Positions 23,944-36,454 of a stretch of 64,000 bases of DNA are shown here, piece by piece. The notes below the pieces were generated by a model. That model did no database searches and had not been told where the DNA came from. It was given only the letters and a program-made list of their open reading frames with translations. Location: assembly GCF_051020955.1 (NCBI RefSeq), contig NC_135013.1, positions 36,967,302 through 37,031,301 on the forward strand, written 5' to 3'. The stretch is from Megalopta genalis. Its lineage: Eukaryota; Arthropoda; Insecta; Hymenoptera; Halictidae. Position 1 is the first letter of the stretch, and each line of letters starts with the position of its first letter. A program made the translations under genes and the position numbers.

Positions 23944-25619
23944 TGTCACAGATTTTCAATTAAGAGCTTTCCGTCTGAAAAAAATGGTAAGACTAGCAAA
24001 CAACAAGGAAATGGAATAACTGTGGTAAAGGAAATAAAAAATTACGATCTGGCGCAATTTTTGCTACATGTACTTTACTCATATCTACAGTACAACCATT
24101 TTAAAAATACTTCCGTTACCGCTATCTCAAAGGAAGGGAAATTGTATGCAATCGTGTTCTATCTAGCATCCAAGCGCTAGAAGCAACGTAACGTTATTTG
24201 GTGTATTAATTGCATAATAACGATGCATTTACCCGCAGTATGCGAAATGAAAACTTCATATTTTCAGATTGACCATAATCTCCATTAACTCTAATATCGT
24301 AAAATATTTGCAAAATTCACGACCCTAGATACCTTTTACGCGGTTTTTTATTGTTTCAAACTAATACAGAATATTACGTAAAAATATTTAACATAAATTT
24401 TTATCGTGATTTTATCTATATTTATGCACACACATAAATACCAGAAGTTAGAACCAGTTTATGTCTACAATATGTAAAGAATTTTCGCGGTCATCTTTTT
24501 TGAACGTGGAGCCACATATGCAAAAATATTTTATTTATTTTTTCCTGATAAATAAAACAGTACTATTTGACAGTTACATCATAATTTCTAGAACAATACA
24601 TTATTATATTGACATAATTAATGTATTAATTGTTGGATAGAATATAATCATACATGTACAAAAATCGAACGAAATAGGGTCTATTCTTAAAAATGTTATT
24701 ATACGATATGTATACATAGTACTCCAATATGAACAGAGTAAATCTATAGACAAGCTCTACGATGGACAAAATGATAGAAATCATATTTTTTGACAAGTTA
24801 TCCACAACGTAAGAAGAAAAATGATGGATAGATTTATTCATATAATTACTAAATGGATCGGACGCCAAAGGCTTTGACAATTTTGTGACATTACCTTACA
24901 AGTCGTTAAACAGATGACTGTCGAGACAGATGGAACTTCTAATAAGGTTTTGCTTATCTTATCACACAATAGGACTGAACGATTACACTCTAACTGAAAT
25001 TGTTACCTTTTTAACGCGATGAAGCTTAATACTGCAAGTTAATATAGATCTGCACCGTATTTACATTTAACACGAGCCAGCCATTACGCTCGTTGTTCTG
25101 CGTTTCGAAGATAATATGCGTGTTACATACACAGAAAATTCTCAAGAATGCTGAGTTACATGCATGCATACATATATATGGATGCATTCGACAGCTTACT
25201 GAAACCTTCACGAGTTCTGATTGGCTCAAGAACAACCAATCGTGAAACATTAAGTGTATGCAATTCATATGTACATACATACAGGCATAGTTGTGTGATA
25301 CATCCCAGGCGAAGCTTCGAAATTTATTCTATATATTTTACTTTATTTTATTTCATTATTATTATTAAATCTTTACTTAGCAAAGTAGTTATAACATTGA
25401 ATTTGTATCAAGGATATGTTAATTGATATTAAGGATTACAATTTACATATATATTAAAAATGTTTTTATGCTTTTTAATAATGTTACACTATAGCTACGA
25501 AAATTACAAAGGAAAATATAAATAACAATTCTGGAGTATATTGCTATGAGGAACTTCATCAATGCAAATGTTCTAATCACAAAGTTTAGTTGGTCAATGC
25601 AATGTCACTTTCTGAAATG
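23944..25619. other. SMIM14 upstream region and TAF7 3' untranslated region
   Basis: AT-rich DNA between two minus-strand genes. It contains the SMIM14 promoter (near 24000-24200) and the TAF7 3' UTR (probably 25450-25619). Short frames at 23890-24180, 24626-24880 and 25026-25426 lack domains or splice support. Confidence 0.45.
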
Positions 25620-27358
25620 TTACTCCAATTCCAAGTTTTGGATCTGAAATACAATAGTAACGTAATTTTACAATGTGTAATAATTTCAATTCAACAGAAT
25701 TACAATTGTACGAATAAAGAGAATATGTACCTCTTGAACCTTTTGCATCTCTTGTGTTAATAAATTATGTAATATTTCTTGGAATCTCTGTCTCAATTTA
25801 ACATTTTCTATATTAGCAATTTCAAGTTCTTGCTGCTGTCTTCGCTGCCGCAATTCAGCTAATTCTGCATGCAGTGTTGCGAGACGTGTTTGTAACGAAT
25901 CTGAAATATTTAAATTAAAAGATATTTGTTGTTATACAATTTTACTCATTCAATTAATAAAATATAGTTTGTCAATTTCGAACAATACCCTTTGATGTTG
26001 AAGCACTGACTGATGGTTCTGTGAAGTTGTCTGGAAGAATATACTCTGGTTGGAATGGTTCCAATTTTGTTACTATTGTTGGTGTTGCATCGACTGGTTT
26101 CTCTCCTTCTGCTTCAGTATTATCATTTTGAAACATTTCTTTACTAAATTCTGTAACGAGATTGCTGTTTGTATTTGTATTATTATTAGATCTTTCTGAA
26201 TATGTGGCTTGTAACGAATTAGAATCAGACACTCTGCTATCAGCAGAAAGACGACTGTTTTCATCCAGTTCCATGACATTTATGTTCGCTTCTTCATCAT
26301 CATCCTCACTGTCACTCACGGCTTCACCAAATATATCATGTTCAGCTACAGAAGAAAAAAGAAAAATGTTTGCATGTGAAGTATTACCCTACTTCTTTGT
26401 CACTTTTGTATGTGTATTTGTACTACTCACCAACATCAAGACTTTGAGAAGTGTTGCCATTAATACTTTCTCTTTTAGTTTTCACTGTACCAGATGATGA
26501 TACTTTACTGGGTTTTGATTGATCTTCATCTTCACATATTACCTCCCACTTAACATTAACAGCGTCATTATCTACCCTTAATAAACGTTTAACTTCCTTC
26601 TCAATTTCTGGAGCTTCCACATATTTCTTTTTCAAAGTTTTTCTAAACCTTCTGCGTCTTACATTCTTAGTAGGGGGTGTTACTCCATGTGGCCATAGAA
26701 ATTTCTTGTCTACTTTATTTAGATCCTTTTTCTTTTGCCTTACTGGTGATTCCTCATCTGTTGTGGTATGATCATCTTCTTCTTGACAAATTACCAACTG
26801 TAAACCACAAATATCAGTGATTATTTTAAGCTTTCTAGCATACTGATTATGTTAAATGAATCTATTTAATAATACATTTTTATACCTGACATATATCTGC
26901 AGTCTTATAAAAACTTTTATTATCAATAGTTTTTAAAGATTCCACGATGGTAGGTAAGTCGACAACCTAAAATTTGATGTAGATATTATTTTACATTACT
27001 GTAAACTTATTATATAAATTTTACCTTTGTATGAAGTAGCCAGTGATCAAACCTAACCTCTCCGTAACGCATATCAGGCTCTAATTTTATGCTCAGTCTA
27101 TCTTTTAAAGGTAAACCACTTCGTAAAGTTTCGCGCAATACTCGCGATGGTTCCTTGAAACGAAAAAACATGTTTAAAAATATATTTCGTAGTTTACAAA
27201 AATTGACTGCGCAACATAACCTCAAATGATTTCAGAGAAAACTATTATATACTTAAATAAAATAGAATTACCGGTGGTAAACGTAAGACAAACTGGCTTT
27301 CTAATTCGACTGGAGGTTCACTGCGATTTTTATAATCAGTATTTGGATGGCGACTCAT
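25620..27358 (-). CDS. Taf7: Transcription initiation factor TFIID subunit 7
   Basis: TFIID subunit that binds TAF1, restrains its acetyltransferase activity and leaves during promoter escape. Exons on the minus strand: 27358-27272, 27153-27025, 26966-26886, 26797-26431, 26345-25989, 25900-25731 and 25643-25620; 404 residues. The conserved TAFII55 N-terminal domain runs from about residue 17 to 105: ELESQFVLRLPP, LKDRLSIKLEPD, RYGEVRFD, VDLPTIVESLKTIDNKSFYKTADICQ. A basic-acidic region (RQKKKD...WPHGVTPPTKNVRRRRFRK) is also typical. The acidic stretch SDSEDDDEEANINVMELDE and a C-terminal coiled coil (LHAELAELRQRRQQQELEI) follow. The last exon encodes only IQNLELE. It lies head-to-head with the ORP8-type gene. 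Confidence 0.95.
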
Positions 27359-28600
27359 ATTTTATCTTTATGAACGTTGTGCTTCGATTCCGATTTTAAA
27401 TAATATACACATACATTTTATTCAATCAATTTTATATAAATACAGTCACTTAGTAAGGATTTTTATAATCCTTAAGTAAATAATTAACAAAAATCGAATT
27501 GCAATTATCAAACAAAATGAAAAGCAATAGCTATGTTCTGCCTGACATTAGTAAACATATTTACAAATCAACATCTCCGAACTGAGCGCAATACGATCGG
27601 ATAAATTACAAACGTGGCGCTGTAAAACTGTAAGCAGATAACGCGATTACATATCGCAGATAAGAAATTAAGTGTGAAGAAATCGATAACCGTTGTGGCG
27701 AAGAGTTTATTAAATTTATTTCCAGTGTTTAATTGAATTATTTTAAAGTGAAGTAAAAGGTATAGAAGAAGAGGAAATATGTCCGTCTGTAGTGACGTCA
27801 GTTATGACGTAATGACTAACCAATTCACTGCTGCATTTTAATCTGAAATATAGATAGCGTTTCACTTAGAACTCTCTTAGTCCGGCTTTGAACGTTACGA
27901 CGTATTGTTTAAACATTTGATTTACAACTCTTGATACTAGTACAACAACTTACGTAAAAATTGTTTCTTCGATACTCGGTTATTCAATATTTCACTGAAG
28001 TGCTACGTGATATACAAAAAGTACACATGGGTATCAACATTAATAAGTTTCGGTAAACAAAGTTGTAATTATGATACTTGATCTTAATTATTGAAACGAT
28101 TGAACCTCATTCAATGCTTGTAAAGTGACACTGTTGAACGAATACACAAGTCTCGTACGCTTTTTTTCTCCTTAGGAATAACATCGAGTAATACGTGTAC
28201 ACACATTGCGCACTAGTGTCAATAATTTCGATCCATCGAATTATTATTCACGCGCAAATTTCTAAAATTCTTTCTCGAAAATGATGCTGGGAAGAACGCG
28301 TGAAATGAATTAAAATCATATTCTTTCAAGTAGAACGTCGTATTCTTAGCTCGGTTCAATATTTCATTGATCGATTGAATAATGAATTTGATTGGATCGT
28401 ATTAATGTGTATAATTGTTTCATTGCCGCAGCGGAACGGTCACGTTACATTAGGGATCAGTTCTCAACAACGGTTGGCCAATATATTCATTCTCGTTTGC
28501 TTTTTCATCAATATCAAAGGATGCATTTACAGTATACAAATTATGCGTCGTACGTTTTCATTTTGAATAATTTAGCAGATCCATATGTTTATATTTAAGC
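27359..28600. promoter_or_regulatory. Divergent promoter region, TAF7 (-) and ORP8-type gene (+)
   Basis: About 1.2 kb of noncoding DNA between the TAF7 start codon and the likely first exon of the ORP gene. Short open frames at 28375-28598 overlap in two frames and are not protein-like. Confidence 0.5.
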
Positions 28601-28886
28601 TATAACAGCGGTTGATCAATGGAACCATCATCAGACTTCGCGCTCGCGCCGTTGTTCTGACGTCCGTGAACACTCGGTTTTCTTGCTTCGAATGTTTGCA
28701 ATTATATCTGTGAAAAACAGCTTGACCCGCAAAGTGCGTTGGACCCATAAATTCATCTAGTCCGGAATGGTGAATTTAATAGTACAAGTTTCTTCACCAT
28801 TTCTGTTCTAATATTTGTTTGTCGTGTGTTAATTAATCGTCGCAATATAAGAAGTATTGACTGGTCGAACGGTTGTTTGAAATCAG
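28600..28886 (+). other. Probable 5' untranslated first exon of the ORP8-type gene
   Basis: GC-richer, CpG-containing sequence ends at AATCAG|gtaagt (28886/28887), a near-perfect donor. The next acceptor (ttatattttag at 29340) precedes the first coding exon. The 5' boundary is a guess. Confidence 0.5.
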
Positions 28887-29351
28887 GTAAGTCACGAATG
28901 CTTTATATATAATATTATCTTTTCTTCATTAATTTGGTAATAACATCATTTGTGTTACAATCAACTGATTGATTCTTATAATCGCGATAACAAAGCGATA
29001 ACGTTCCTAGAAGCGTAGTTATTTCGCAAAGGAACGTAACGCAAGTACTTGTTATATTGCAGTATAGATAATTAACTGACTATACTCTACATTTCATGAT
29101 GACATGCATCGCGTGTTGTGTCGCTTGTTGGTCTATATGTTATTAGTTTAATTCCGACAATTACTCGTCGGGTAATGAATGTGTTTTAATTTTTTAATTT
29201 TTGTTTCATGTGTACACGTCTATTTGTATATGTTTTATTGTACAAAAATACACATCTGTAATTTAACAGTGCTTCTATTTGCGTAAATAAATACATGAAA
29301 ATATCATGAATTATTATTTGTGTTGTTATATTTTAGTATTTTAATGTACGA

Positions 29352-32300
29352 ATGTTTATTAGATCCATAATGAGTTCCCAACCAATTGTGGTACCCGGAG
29401 GCGACCACAGGTCTCAACCAGAAACTCATTCTGTTTCTGTTGGAAGTGCTTCTGATTCATTTAAAACCATGACACCACCAAATGTTAGCCGATCACTTAG
29501 TAATCGTAAGTATAACTTAGATTATATAACACTTACGTATTGTTTTTCTGTTATGAACAAGGAAACAGACATCTTACAAAGGCTTAGAGATAAACTTCCA
29601 TTCGATAGCGGTAACAATTTTCACTTTATTATCTATACAAACAGTTACATACCATATATTTTAAATAAAAGTAAAAAATATTTTTATGTAATGTAATATT
29701 TTGCTAAAATTAAGTTAATCGTGTTTAAATAACTTGAAATTTTTCGTACGCATTGGTAGTCTATTGTAAGTTAAAAGTATTTCTTAAATGTATACTTCTA
29801 TTTTCAAAGTTTTAGCAGTAAGAAATTGATTGAAGTATTGATAGTATAAACGATTATCGTTTAAAGGTATTAGTGACAGTGGATGTGGTACATTACCAAG
29901 TAAGCTAGGTAGGCTTATTAATATGGATTGTGTGTATACAGTAGTAAGCCTCAGTTTTAGAATCATGAAAATCAATAAGTAGACATACGTGTATATACAT
30001 ATGTATAACACTATTTCTAGATTATACATATTAGTGTTTCCTCATTTTAAAAAACTCGCTATCTCATTATTCTGTGTTATTAAACACTTTTGAAGCAACA
30101 GTGATGATACATAAATCAAAGACATATTATTCGAACATAATCTCCATTAAAATCAGTTATTATGCAGGAACATTAACACTATTAATAATACATTAAATAC
30201 AATAATATATCACACTATTATAAACATTATTATCATCTCATCATATGTATTGGATTAACATAATACATTCATGCTGTTAGCACATTATTTGCATTCCTAG
30301 CATATTATATAACAAGTATACTTAGTCATAAGTTTGTTCAAAGAATACTATGTATGTATAAATTAGAGAATGCTGTGTATTCTTTAATGGCTGCAAATAT
30401 ATTCTTGTGCATGAAGTATTGTGTAATGGTTGGATGTAGTTTACCTGAAGCATGTATAGTTTGTTCTAGTATTTAATAATCCTTTGGTTAATTTGAACAT
30501 TATATAACATATAGTTTTTTTTATTTATGCAACGTTACAGTAATTAGTGGTTTGATAGTATATTATGTAATTTTTCTTCTAGTGCATGCAACCTTTTTTG
30601 CAAGACTGCATATTTTCACATGCTGTCGTATGTATACACATTTTTAATGCTAACATTTCTTTGTTTTTGCAATCAAGCTAAATTTAATTTGAAATTAATG
30701 CTGTTGTTGTACATAACTATGTGTTATTGTGAATTCTGTCTTTGGGAATTAATGTTGTTAGCAGTTCTCACTTAGTATTGTTAAAATGGACTTATACTTC
30801 CGAATGCGATACAGTGTAATTTAATTTTAGTATCTTCATTACATTAGTTAATTGTTAAATAGTTTATAGTTCAAGAGTTTGAGAAGTCTATAATTAAAAA
30901 AGACATAGATTTACATGTTTGAAAAGATATTTTTAAAATATTGAGAAGATATATTCGTAAATAGAAATTATGACTGAAAACAAACTCAATATATAGAACC
31001 AGTGGATCAACAACTTCGACGAAGCAGTGCTCAAGTACAATCTACAACATTACCTAAACTTCCATCAACAGAGTCCCTATCAACAAGTGTAAATTTAACA
31101 ACTGCTGCTCCTCCACTATCTCCAGGTATAAACACAAAGTTACATTAATATCATAATGGGCAATAATAACAAAAATTTGCCAGGTGCTTTTTAACTTTTT
31201 TGTGAATAAATATTCTTCCTTACTTGTTCAAGTAGTTAATTAGCTGTAAGAAACTGCATTCTTTTATTTCTTGTTCGGCTTTATTACATTTACCTATGTA
31301 TTATGCATATATTGTAATCCATAAATTTTATAATGTAATCTTTGTACATTGTATAGTCTCCTTTGTCTGATAAATTATTAATTATGTGTATTAAATAGTT
31401 GATTATAAATATCAACTCTAAATATAACAATAATTTATTATAATTATTGTATATAAAGTTTATGATTTATAAACATTGTAGTAAATATAGAAATATAGAA
31501 TGAAAATATGCTAACTGCATAATGAATTATGTTAATAAAATTATGCCAAGCATAATAATTTAATTTATAAAGTACAAAATTTGCATTGTACTTTATAACA
31601 AAAACACTGCATCTTGAATTTAAAAATTCTATGAGTCTCTTAAATATGCGCTTCTTTCATAGAATAATAAGTTTTTATTTTCAAAAAAGTATCGAGATTG
31701 AACTTGCCAAAGCTTGTAATGTGAATGTTTTAAGCTAAACTATATTTCGGGCTTTTAGTCTTAAGTATGTATATATGTAATATTGATGCAATCATAAATA
31801 GCAGAGATTTCAATAAGATTGCTATATCAAATCTGTTGCAATCTTATAACATAAGTTTTTCATAAGTGATTCATGTTATCATTTGTCAGTTTTTATTAAA
31901 TATTATCATTTACATGAGTTAATCATCTTACGGATCATATCTAGAACTAAAACTGAAAAGAGTTTCTTCATTAGCTGAATAATCTATTCAATTAAGTGTA
32001 TAGCAGAATAATCATAATAAAATAAAAAATATTGTTCAAAGCTTTTTGTCAGTAACTATCTTGATGTATTATTACTGATGACTTTTGCAAATGTAATTGT
32101 TTGTAAATTATTCTAATGGTAATATGTAATCAATATTAAATTCAATAATTTCAGGAATTTATCTGTTATAGGATTGTCTGCAATGGGAGAAGGTAATCAG
32201 AAAACAGATAATACATCTGACAAGGTAATTAATCTCATTAAATATCCATATCTACTTTGTAAATCGATAAAATAATTACATTCTATATCTCTACATTATG

Positions 32301-35300
32301 TTGTAGTCTCTAGACTCTTGTAAATTAACTCGGAAAGAATCATATAAGGCTCAAAGGAAAAATTATAGAATGGAGAAAAAACGTGTTGCTAATGAACTTC
32401 TCAGTTCATTTAAAGATCCAACTGTTATTGTGATGAGCGATTGGCTAAAAGTGCGTGGCACACTGAAGAGTTGGACAAAGCTGTGGTGTATTTTGAAGCC
32501 AGGTTTACTCTTACTGTACAAAAGCCCTAAAACAAAAGTTCATATCTATGTTATTTCTGGTATATTGTTTGTGTTTCTTTTTCACTCAAAGTTACAAACA
32601 TGTAATTGTTATAGAGCAATCATTGGGTAGGAACAGTCTTACTGAATACATGTCAAGTGATAGAACGACCAAGTAAAAAGGATGGCTTTTGCTTTAAATT
32701 ATTTCATCCTTTGGAGCAATCAATTTGGGCTCCGAGGGGACCAGAGAAGGAGACCATAGGTAGGTATCGAATTTTCTAGAAGTATTATGAAGAGCAACTT
32801 TTTGCATAATTTTATATTATCTTTTAAGGTGCTGTTGTACAACCCTTGCCAACTTCTTACTTGATCTTTAGAGCTCCTTCACAGGCAGCTGGTAAATGTT
32901 GGTTGGACGCGCTTGAATTATCTTTACGTTGTTCCTCACTTATAATCCGTTCAACAAGTGCATTGCCCCGTGCTCTGCCACTTGATACTACAACAACTCA
33001 TGAAACTCAATGGAGTGAAGCTGATTATGAAAAACATTTTGATGAACATGGTAAGTGACAGAAAAGGATATCTTTAAGCAAAACTAGTTCTGTATTTAAC
33101 AAATAACATTTATGAGTCAAGCTAATAATGTTTGCTTTCAAACCATTGCATACATTTAATTTTACTAGCTAGAAGAGTATATAACAGCATTTAGAAAATT
33201 ACTTAGTTAAGTTTCATTCTTGGTGATTACAAATATTAATGGTGTCATTATTATAACTCCTTTCCTGGCATCTATCACCTTGAACACTTATTTCCTATTC
33301 CTAAAGTATGTTTATCTAATTATGCTCCTCAATCGCCTGCAACCCCTCAAAGACGTTTGTTATCATGCCAACAATCACTCTTACCTAATGCAACCGATAC
33401 TCCTAGAAGTGCTTGTCCTTCACCGACTCCAATGTTTCAACAATTATACCATGCAATTGCATATTGGGATAAACGGTTCTGCGACAGATCTCCAACACCT
33501 GCCACAGATACAGATGTAGCAGAAATTTCAAATTCTGTGGGGGCATTAGGTGATGGAGATATGTATCATAACAGATCACACGCTGAAATTAAAGCCCTAA
33601 ACCGTGTGCTATCTACCAATAGACGCATGACTCTTCCCTCTATACATGTCCTTCAGTATGACACCCCACAAGTAGTAACGCTAGATCCTGTGCACTCCTC
33701 ACACACAGACCTGGACGACATTAGCCAACCTGAAAATGGAGTCGCAGCCGACGCAGAGATCAGTGCATCGGACAGTGAATCTGAAGGATCAGCTAAAGAA
33801 GATCAGCCTGAAACAATCAACGAAACTCCATATGTTGCAAACGAGAATGAAATTCTTGGATCGGTAAAATGAATCACGTAATTTTGTGTACACTGATAAT
33901 TACTGAAATTTAATTAAAATTCAAAATACAGGCTGGAGAAGTTGTCACAGAATTACAAGAAGAGCAAAAATCTTTAATATGGTTCCTAATGAAACAAGTT
34001 CGGCCAGGCATGGATTTATCCAAAGTAGTTTTGCCAACTTTTATTTTAGAACCTCGTTCATTTTTAGAGAAACTGGCTGATTCCTATTATCATGCAGACT
34101 TGTTGTCTCAGTAAGTTAAATAAATGTTTATTAATGTACGATCACAGATCTGTATAATTTATTCATGTTCATTACAGAGCTGTGTTAGAAGATGATGCAT
34201 TTACACGTATGAAAGGTGTTGTCAAGTGGTATTTATCTGGTTTCTACAAGAAACCTCAAGGTTTGAAAAAACCATATAATCCATTATTGGGCGAAACCTT
34301 TCGTTGTTATTGGCAGCATCCTAACGGTTCAAGGACTTTCTACATAGCTGAACAAGTAGAGTTTATATTATTATTAAAATAAAACTTTTTAAGAATTACT
34401 GAAACTACACTTATAATAATTTATCCTTACAGTTGTCTCACCATCCACCTATATCAGGATTCTATGTAACAAATCGTCAAGACGGGTTTACTATTAGCAC
34501 TACAATTATTGCTAAATCTAAGTTTTATGGTGAGTATACGCAAACTAACGTGCAATAAATTTCCTGAAATAAGTACTCCAAATGATCATATATTTCTCTT
34601 TTTCAGGAAATTCAACATCAGCTGTTTTAGATGGAGTTGCAATATTAACAATGTTACCTAGAGGAGAAGATTATACAATGACTATACCATATGCTCATTG
34701 TAAAGGTATCTTTATGGGTACATTATCTATGGAATTGGGTGGTAAGGTTCAAATAAATTGTGAGAAAACGGGTTATCATACTGAAATAGAATTTAAGCTC
34801 AAGGTAATTAACGTTATATAAAGTTAAAATTGAAAATGCACATTATATTTATGTACAAATCATTATTTTTGTTACAGCCATTCCTTGGTGGAGCAGAACA
34901 AATGAATCAAGTAGCAGGAGCGATACGTTTAGGAAAAGAAACTCTTGCTACTATATCAGGATATTGGGATGGTCAAATAGTAATTACTGACAAGAGGGCA
35001 GGAGTACGTAATACACAAATATTTGTTATGCTAATAGTGATAGTAGATTAATGCCTTGTATAAATTAATACCACGTTGATTTTATAGCAAGAAAGTGTAT
35101 TCTTTAATCCAACGCCAGAAGTGCGCAAAAAGAGATTGAAGAAATATACAGTACCAATAGATCATCAAGGTGCATGGGAAAGTGAAAAATTATGGTGCGA
35201 AGTTACTCAAGCAATTAATCGAGATGATCAAGTTGCTGCTACCGAGGCAAAAACTCAGTTAGAAGAGGCGCAGAGAGAACGTGCTAAGGAACGTAAACTT

Positions 35301-36454
35301 AAGAGTCAAGAATGGATCCCTAAACATTTTGTCCAGGTATTATAATCTCTATCCATATGGAGATGATTTGGAAGTAGTAGTAAACATTCTTTTTGCCCCT
35401 TCATTTGATAAGATTATTAAATTTTATTGTTATTCGGGTAAAATAATTAAATTTTTACTCTTGAAAAGTGACATTTTGTTAACAGGACATCATAACGGGC
35501 AATTGGGTGTATCGACATGCAGATGTTAGACCCTGGGATCCTAGAAATGATGTTGTGCAATACGAACAAGACTACATTGTGCGCACTAAAACTAGACATA
35601 AAACACCAATTATGCGTACTGGCAGTATCGTTTCAACTGATCCCCAAACACAGGTACAGGAATGCCAAAGTTAAACGACAAAATGCATGTTCATATTGCA
35701 AGTATAAAGTAATAGTATTAAAATCATTTGACCTATAATCATCTCCATATTGAAGACGAATTCATTATGTATGTACAATTATTCAATACATTTATAGTAT
35801 GGTATTTATAATTATGGTATTCAATACATTTTATAATAGTCTTATTACATCTGTTTATAAAGTTTAAAGTTGTGTATATGCATTTTGTTGTTTTTAACTC
35901 TGCGATAAATAGAAGACATGTGTGATAAAGTATGGTTAATTATATTATCTATATTTCAGGTCCCGCTTCTTCAAGCAGAATCTCGTTCTTCACTCTCTGT
36001 ATTGAAATCTTCGAAAAGACAATTGTCAAATAATTTGCCATTAACAGAAACCGCTCATGATTCTGGAAGTTCATCTGTAGAGGGCCACTCAGATTCTAGT
36101 CAATCAATAGGTAAAAGGAAACGTTCTACCGCAAGGTAAGTCTCACAACATTATCAGATACAATAATGTAATAACAATTAGTATATATAACATTTTTAAA
36201 TGATCGAGCATTAATTTTTCAGAATAATAGATGTTATGAAAGACATAGAACGTCATATGTTAAAATATGGTGAAGATCTTAATCGTATACAACGTATGGT
36301 AGAGCAAATTGCTGTTAAGCAACGAGAACAAGGTGAACACCATTATACAATGAGTATGTTAAAAAACTTTATAGATACAATTCTCATTATTGTAATAGTT
36401 TTCTGTGTACAATACTTGGTAAAAATGTGGACCGCAGAACTCAGCGGGGGTTGA
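29352..36454 (+). CDS. OSBPL8: Oxysterol-binding protein-related protein, ORP5/ORP8 type
   Basis: Tail-anchored ER lipid-exchange protein; family members move phosphatidylserine against PI4P at ER-plasma membrane contacts. Exons: 29352-29505, 30997-31125, 32172-32224, 32307-32537, 32615-32759, 32829-33050, 33307-33863, 33932-34110, 34178-34355, 34433-34529, 34607-34803, 34878-35003, 35088-35336, 35486-35653, 35960-36135 and 36223-36454; about 1030 residues. The PH domain (DWLKVRGTLKSWTKLWCILKPG...RPSKKDGFCFKLFHPLEQ) lies at about residues 125-245. The sterol-binding domain begins near SLIWFLMKQVRPGMDLSKV and carries the ORP signature as EQLSHHPPIS (usually EQVSHHPP). The C terminus has a coiled coil and membrane anchor (DTILIIVIVFCVQYLVKM), which separates ORP5/8 from other ORPs. 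Met 29370 (MSSQPIVVPGG) may be the real start. The donor at 32538 (gttcat) is weak and the least certain junction. Confidence 0.93.
29506..30996 (+). other. Large intron of the ORP8-type gene
   Basis: AT-rich intron between the first two coding exons, with no supported internal exon. A second roughly 1-kb intron follows at 31126-32171. Confidence 0.6.

Noticed and set aside
23890..24180. 96-codon plus-strand frame antisense to SMIM14 exon 1
   Set aside because: The opposite strand holds a homology-supported exon, and this frame has no recognisable features.
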